From contig JARLGP010000169.1 in the NCBI GenBank assembly GCA_031292735.1, positions 1 to 31,102 on the forward strand: a stretch of DNA of 31,102 nucleotides. The letters run 5' to 3'. Source of the stretch: Holophaga sp. (GTDB taxonomy: Bacteria > Acidobacteriota > Holophagae > Holophagales > Holophagaceae). Below, one piece after another: positions 25,242 to 31,102 of the stretch. The notes beneath the pieces were generated by a model. It saw nothing but the letters and a program-made list of their open reading frames with translations, ran no database searches and had not been told where the DNA came from. The position numbers and the translations under genes are program-made. How positions within the stretch are numbered: position 1 is the first letter of the stretch; every line of letters begins with the position of its first letter.

Positions 25242-25323
25242 GGAAATCTCCTGAATGGGTGGGCCGAAGGCCTGCCCGATTGCTTCGCCTGGTGCCATGC
25301 CAGAACGATTTTCGACACCTTTA

Positions 25324-25352
25324 AGGATAGGCAGAAACGGAAACCATCCCAA
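25324..25352 (-). promoter_or_regulatory. Predicted hsp20 promoter
   Basis: Minus strand TTGGGA (plus 25347-25352), a 17-base spacer and TATCCT (25324-25329), about 85 bases before the start. No good sigma-32 match was found at this position. Confidence 0.4.
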
Positions 25353-25355
25353 TGA

Positions 25356-25379
25356 AATCAAGGGGAAAACCCCATGATT
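25356..25379. repeat. Palindrome just upstream of the hsp20 promoter
   Basis: AATCAAGGGG (25356-25365) and CCCCATGATT (25370-25379) form ten-base arms with one mismatch around AAAA. It abuts the predicted -35 of hsp20, so an operator is possible. Confidence 0.4.
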
Positions 25380-25533
25380 CGAATGGGTTTGGTTGTTTTT
25401 ATTTTGATGATGACCTTATGGGCTGCCTGGGCGAATTATAAATAAGGCCGCACCCGAGCCAGCCTTCAGCCAGGGTGATCGCATGATCGGGTCATGCTGC
25501 GCCTGACCCTCATGCATCCCTTTTGCTGCAGAA

Positions 25534-25561
25534 TGGACATCAGGGGAAAAGACACTATAAA
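25534..25561 (+). promoter_or_regulatory. Strong orphan promoter with no gene downstream
   Basis: TGGACA (25534-25539), a 16-base spacer and TATAAA (25556-25561), each one base from consensus. On the plus strand the next gene is convergent, so the promoter appears to drive a non-coding transcript. Confidence 0.5.
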
Positions 25562-25566
25562 CACTT

Positions 25567-25715
25567 GTGGTGCGCCAGGCCAAGCCTGGGCGGGGGGGAT
25601 GGGATGACATAACAACCCTGAACCTTCGCGATGGGACCCGGTGGGCAACCAGTCCCACCTGGCAAAGCTGGCCACCATCCACGAACCCCGCTCCAGGAAC
25701 ACCCATGACCGGCCT
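25567..25715 (+). ncRNA. Candidate small RNA, structured, convergent to the aminotransferase gene
   Basis: Downstream of the orphan promoter the roughly 150 bases contain several stems: CCAGGC/GCCTGG (25575-25580 and 25584-25589, loop CAA), GGTGGG/CCCACC with an eight-base loop, and TGGC/GCCA immediately after. There is no reading frame with a ribosome-binding site. No known riboswitch or RNA family fits what I can recall; c-di-GMP-I was considered because of the GGCAAAG-like bases but its core is absent. The 3' end is unknown. Transcription could run into the convergent gene at 25715 as antisense RNA. Confidence 0.3.
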
Positions 25716-26806
25716 TCAGCTCTTTTCGCAGACCCGGTCCAGGGCCTGGATCAACGGCACGATGGCCGCCTCGTCCAGGGAGCAGAAGGCGAGCCGCAGG
25801 TAGCGGTCGCCCTGGCTCACCACGCCCACGCTCTCCTCCCGGATGAGCTGCTGGCGGACCGTTTCGGCATCCAGGCCGGGGCGGAGCTCCAGCAGGCAGA
25901 AGCAGCCGGCGTTGAAGGGGAACACCTTCCAGTTGCGGGAGGGCCTGGCCAGGGCCAGTCTGAGCGCCTTGCAGCGGGTGGCCAGGAGCAGCCGCAGCCG
26001 TCCGAACTCGTTTTCGTGGCGGGGGTCGGCCAGCTCGATCTCGGTGAGCACCTGGCCGAGCAAAAGAGGCTCTTGGTGGTGGCCGCGGGGTCGAACACCA
26101 GGCCGTGGTAGGCGTCGTCGCAATAGACCACCACCGGCCGGTCCCGGGCGGCCTCCACCAGGATCTCGGCGATGGCCGTCATCTCCTCCGGGGTGGGGCT
26201 GTAGCCGTTGGGATTGCTGGGGAAGTTCAACAACACCTGGGCCTTGCCGCGCACTCCGGCCAGGGTCCGGCGCAGGCCCTCCAGGTTGAAGGCCATGCCG
26301 GCGTCGTAGAAAGGAAACCCGAGGAATTCGCCCTCCAGGCCCACCTGGAAGATCTGCTCGTAGTTGTCCCAGTAGAGATCCGGCAGGATCAGGGTGTCGC
26401 CCGGGTTGAAGAACAGTTCCGCGCCCATGGAAAGGGCGTGGCAGATGCCGGAGGTGACCACCGGCAGGGCCACCGCCGCCATCCGCGGGTCCTCTTTCAC
26501 GTGCTTGGCGTGCCAGGCCGTGCGCACCGGTTCCCGGCCCGCCACCGGCGAATACAGGAAGGCGTCCCTGGGATTCAGGCCGGCCAGCTGCTCGGCCAGG
26601 GCAGCCAGCGGGAGCGGGTTGCCGGCGCCGTCGGTGATCTGGCCGATGGTGGCGTTGATGCGGCAGCCCTGGCTCTGGCCCGCCTGGAAGGAGATGCCCT
26701 TGGGGAAGAACGCCCGCCGGCCCATGGGGGAAAGGGCGGCCAGCACCGCGGGATTGAGGGCCTGGAGCCGGTCGTTGCGCTCCTGGGCTTCGGCGTGGAT
26801 GACCAT
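25716..26806 (-). pseudogene. Class I/II PLP-dependent aminotransferase, broken by an internal deletion and frame change
   Basis: The first part (ATG 26806 to about 26070) encodes a good fold-type I aminotransferase N-terminal half: an early PMGRRAFFPKGI region, VTSGICHALS, NFPSNPNGYSPT (the residue pair around Asn binding PLP) and VVYCDDAYHGLVFD. The C-terminal half (about 26070 to 25716) is in another frame: NWKVFPFNAGCF, then RYLRLAFCSLDEA. Between the two halves this family should have some 60-70 residues with the PLP-binding lysine (a DGATKE-type motif); these are absent, and the frame shifts at the join. The product cannot be an active transaminase unless this is an assembly error. The start at 26806 has AAAGG seven bases upstream. 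Total length is about 363 codons; intact relatives, from memory, run to about 430. Confidence 0.8.
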
Positions 26807-26830
26807 GGGACTGCCTTTCAATGGAAAATA

Positions 26831-26856
26831 AGATCATGATGGAAGTCACATGATCT
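26831..26856. promoter_or_regulatory. Perfect inverted repeat upstream of the aminotransferase gene
   Basis: AGATCATG (26831-26838) and CATGATCT (26849-26856), perfect eight-base arms with a ten-base spacer, 25 bases before the aminotransferase start. The geometry is that of an operator for a dimeric regulator. Confidence 0.45.
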
Positions 26857-26936
26857 ATGCTCAGGATAGAGAACCAGGAGCACGGAACATCGCCTTGAAA
26901 ATAAGCGGATTTGTTAAATCAGCCAAGGGTTCCGGC

Positions 26937-26984
26937 TTGAATGCAACGCATTGCATAGGCTATTACCCCTGTCTAGACTTGACA
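26937..26984 (+). promoter_or_regulatory. pckG promoter region
   Basis: Two candidate elements are visible: TTGAAT (26937-26942) with TATTAC (26961-26966, spacer 18), and a perfect TTGACA at 26979-26984 that lacks a good -10. A palindrome ATGCAA-cgca-TTGCAT (26941-26956) overlaps the first. The choice between them is open. Confidence 0.3.
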
Positions 26985-27058
26985 AGAAACTGTGCATAAG
27001 AGTCGAAGCCTGAACATAGGGGCCGATTCGACTGCACGCAACCCGGGAGAAAGTTCTT

Positions 27059-28906
27059 ATGAGCGCCGTATTGAACGTCCCTGACTACATCTCCAACCCT
27101 AAGGCGGTGGCCTGGATCCAGGAGGTGGCCGATTCCTGCGAGCCCGCTCGGGTCTACTGGTGCGACGGGTCGGAGGCGGAGTACGACCGTCTTTGCAAAG
27201 AGATGGTGGCTTCCGGAACGCTTAAGAAACTGAATCCGGCCAAGCGCCCCAACAGCTACCTGGCCCTTTCCGATCCCAGCGATGTGGCGCGGGTGGAAGA
27301 CCGCACCTTCATCTGTTCCCGCCGTCGCGTGGAGGCGGGCCCCAACAACAACTGGATGGAACCCACCCAGATGCGGGAGAAGCTGCAGGGCCTGTTCAAG
27401 GGCTGCATGAAGGGCCGCACGCTCTACGTCATCCCGTTCAGCATGGGCCCCCTGGGCTCCAGCATCGCCCACATCGGCATCGAGCTCAGCGACTCGCCGT
27501 ACGTGGCGGTGAACATGAAGATCATGACCCGCATGGGCCGCAAGGTCTGGGACGTGCTGGGCAACGGCGCCTTCGTGCCCTGCCTGCACTCGGTGGGCAA
27601 GCCCCTGGCGCCCGGCGAGAAGGATGTGCCCTGGCCGTGCAATTCGGACAACAAGTACATCGTCCATTTCCCCGAAGAGCGCTCCATCTGGTCGTTCGGC
27701 TCCGGCTACGGCGGCAACGCCCTGCTGGGGAAGAAGTGCTTCGCGCTGCGCATCGCCAGCTGCATGGCCCGGGACGAGGGCTGGCTGGCCGAACACATGC
27801 TGATCCTGGGCCTGGAGGCTCCGGACGGCGAAAAGACCTACGTGGCGGCCGCGTTCCCCAGCGCCTGCGGCAAGACCAATTTCGCCATGCTGCAGGTGCC
27901 TGAGCAGTTCAAGGGCTACAAGGTGACCACCGTGGGCGACGACATCGCCTGGATCAAGCCCGGCAAGGACGGCAAGCTGTACGCCATCAATCCCGAGGCG
28001 GGGTTCTTCGGGGTGGCCCCGGGCACCGGCATGAAGTCCAATCCCAACGCCATGCTGTCCATGACCGAGAACACCATCTTCACCAACGTGGCCATGACGC
28101 CGGACGGCGACGTGTGGTGGGAAGGCATGACCGACGAAGTGCCGCCCCAGCTCACCGACTGGCAGGGCAAGGCCTGGACCCCGGACTGCGGACGCAAGGC
28201 GGCCCACGCCAACAGCCGCTTCACCGCGCCGGCCCGGCAGTGCCCCTCCATCGATCCCGACTGGGAGAACCCCAAGGGCGTGCCCATCAGCGCCTTCATC
28301 TTCGGCGGCCGCCGGGCCACCACCGTGCCCCTCGTCGTGCAGTCGGTGAACTGGAACTTCGGCGTCTACACCGCGGCCACCATCGGCAGCGAGATGACCG
28401 CCGCCGCCGCCGGCACCATCGGCGAAGTGCGCCGGGACCCCTTCGCCATGCTGCCGTTCTGCGGCTACCACATGGGCGAATACTTCAACCACTGGCTGCA
28501 GATGGGCCGCGAGATCCAGAATCCGCCCCGCATCTTCTGCGTCAACTGGTTCCGCAAGGGCAAGGACGGCAAGTTCGTCTGGCCCGGCTACAGCGAGAAC
28601 TTCCGGGTGCTGAAGTGGATCGTCGACCGCACCCACGGCCGCGGCTACGCAGCGGAAACGCCGCTGGGCTGGGTGCCCCGGGAAAAGGATCTGGACCTGA
28701 CCGGCCTGGACAACTTCACCGCCGAGAATCTGGAAGAGGCCATGGCCATCCACCGGGACGAATGGCGCCATGAGGTGCTGCTCCAGGAAGAGCTGTTCGA
28801 GAAACTCTACGACCGCCTGCCCAAGGAGTTCTTCCACATGCGCCAGCTGCTGCTGTCCAGCTTCTGGCGGTCCCCGGAGAACATGGGCCTGGCCCCCGAG
28901 CGCTAG
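27059..28906 (+). CDS. pckG: Phosphoenolpyruvate carboxykinase, GTP-dependent
   Basis: The 615-residue protein matches GTP-type PEP carboxykinase, which converts oxaloacetate and GTP to PEP, GDP and CO2 (gluconeogenesis). Features are the [13 protein letters not shown] segment near the N-terminus, the substrate-site [13 protein letters not shown] region, the kinase-1a motif FPSACGKTN at 266-274 with the hyper-reactive Cys270, and the metal-site motif VGDDIAW near 295-301. [25 protein letters not shown] near the C-terminus is also hallmark sequence of the GTP class. ATP-dependent enzymes are shorter (about 540) and differ throughout. GGGAG lies seven bases or so before the ATG at 27059. A strong stem-loop follows the stop. 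Confidence 0.95.
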   Translation: MSAVLNVPDYISNPKAVAWIQEVADSCEPARVYWCDGSEAEYDRLCKEMVASGTLKKLNPAKRPNSYLALSDPSDVARVEDRTFICSRRRVEAGPNNNWMEPTQMREKLQGLFKGCMKGRTLYVIPFSMGPLGSSIAHIGIELSDSPYVAVNMKIMTRMGRKVWDVLGNGAFVPCLHSVGKPLAPGEKDVPWPCNSDNKYIVHFPEERSIWSFGSGYGGNALLGKKCFALRIASCMARDEGWLAEHMLILGLEAPDGEKTYVAAAFPSACGKTNFAMLQVPEQFKGYKVTTVGDDIAWIKPGKDGKLYAINPEAGFFGVAPGTGMKSNPNAMLSMTENTIFTNVAMTPDGDVWWEGMTDEVPPQLTDWQGKAWTPDCGRKAAHANSRFTAPARQCPSIDPDWENPKGVPISAFIFGGRRATTVPLVVQSVNWNFGVYTAATIGSEMTAAAAGTIGEVRRDPFAMLPFCGYHMGEYFNHWLQMGREIQNPPRIFCVNWFRKGKDGKFVWPGYSENFRVLKWIVDRTHGRGYAAETPLGWVPREKDLDLTGLDNFTAENLEEAMAIHRDEWRHEVLLQEELFEKLYDRLPKEFFHMRQLLLSSFWRSPENMGLAPER

Positions 28907-28925
28907 GCACCGACCGAAGTCCCAA

Positions 28926-28963
28926 GCCGAGCAGGGTCCGCCGCGAGACGGGGCCTGCTCGGC
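28926..28963 (+). terminator. Stem-loop terminator after pckG
   Basis: GCCGAGCAGG (28926-28935) pairs perfectly with CCTGCTCGGC (28954-28963), with additional TCCG/CGGG pairing inside. A short GTTTGT run follows. It lies 20 bases after the pckG stop. Confidence 0.65.
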
Positions 28964-28969
28964 CCGCGT

Positions 28970-28981
28970 TTGTCCGGACAA
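28970..28981. promoter_or_regulatory. Perfect palindrome upstream of the clpB promoter
   Basis: TTGTCCGGACAA, 12 bases, perfectly palindromic, 34 bases upstream of the clpB -35. It may be an operator or part of the terminator context of pckG. Confidence 0.3.
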
Positions 28982-29014
28982 CCAGACGTTAAATTCATGC
29001 TAAAGAAATCTTAG

Positions 29015-29042
29015 TTGACAGACATCAAGTAGGGCCTATGTT
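29015..29042 (+). promoter_or_regulatory. Predicted clpB promoter
   Basis: Perfect TTGACA (29015-29020), a 16-base spacer and TATGTT (29037-29042). The start point would be near 29049, so the leader is only about 12 bases and begins almost at the GGAGGG ribosome-binding site. Confidence 0.5.
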
Positions 29043-29060
29043 GGAAGTTGGAGGGCTGTG

Positions 29061-31102
<2,042 letters not shown>

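Noticed and set aside
25242..25400. Sigma-32-type heat-shock promoter or CIRCE element for hsp20
   Set aside because: A CTTGATT-like -35 exists but spacing to a C-rich -10 is too long, and the palindrome at 25356-25379 does not match the CIRCE sequence.
25620..25700. Possible c-di-GMP-I or SAM riboswitch
   Set aside because: Only isolated resemblance (GGGCAACC-like and GGCAAAG-like bases). The conserved core order of these riboswitches is missing and no gene follows on that strand.
26963..28981. 672-codon minus-strand frame opposite pckG
   Set aside because: Shadow of GTP-type PEP carboxykinase.

Overview
The window is about 31 kb of high-GC bacterial DNA, interrupted by short, very AT-rich intergenic islands (about 4410-4564, 13640-13680, 14905-15260). 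Gene content is mixed housekeeping (GMP reductase, PurL, MutS, GTP-dependent PEP carboxykinase, ClpB, Hsp20, TcdA, TatD), plus secreted lipoproteins with NHL propellers, a PilZ protein and a branched-chain-type amino-acid ABC transporter. This style resembles an Acidobacteriota genome of the Holophagae/Geothrix type; that is my inference from protein character and was not tested by a search. No rRNA, tRNA, CRISPR array or intact insertion sequence was seen.

Layout. 1-448: a twin-arginine-signal protein running off the left edge and the last 80 residues of an EamA/DMT transporter, both on the minus strand, with visibly lower GC. About 440-458: an abrupt junction to an AraC-family regulator lacking its N-terminus (plus strand, ends 1126). 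1278-2905: guaC and a small Ala/Ser/Thr-rich protein. 2894-4365 (minus): tatD then tcdA. 4583-8473: a 1296-residue lipoprotein with seven Ig-like modules and twelve NHL repeats. 8477-11890 (minus): a PilZ/pseudo-receiver protein followed by purL. 11984-14675: a B12-binding radical SAM/TPR protein and a secreted FG-GAP-like protein. 14676-15420: a long regulatory gap. 15421-22193: a seven-gene amino-acid uptake and epimerisation locus. 22185-25241 (minus): hsp20 then mutS. 25242-25715: a non-coding region with a candidate small RNA. 25716-26806 (minus): a broken aminotransferase gene. 27059-28906: pckG. 29061 to the right edge: clpB.

The most coherent system is 15200-22193: a periplasmic binding protein, two ATPases, two permeases, a proline racemase/4-hydroxyproline 2-epimerase with both catalytic cysteines, and a FadR-type GntR regulator. 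Upstream of the operon lie two GTNNNAC sites whose centres are 22 bp apart, one matching the FadR-family consensus TNGTNNNACNA exactly. The simplest model is uptake of proline or hydroxyproline followed by epimerisation, under control of the operon's own GntR protein. The downstream oxidative enzymes of hydroxyproline breakdown are not in the window.

Two places look damaged. At about 445 two divergent genes are both 5'-truncated at one point. At about 26070 the aminotransferase has lost an internal segment, including the region that should carry the PLP lysine, together with a frame change. Each may be a real deletion or an assembly error; the sequence alone cannot decide.
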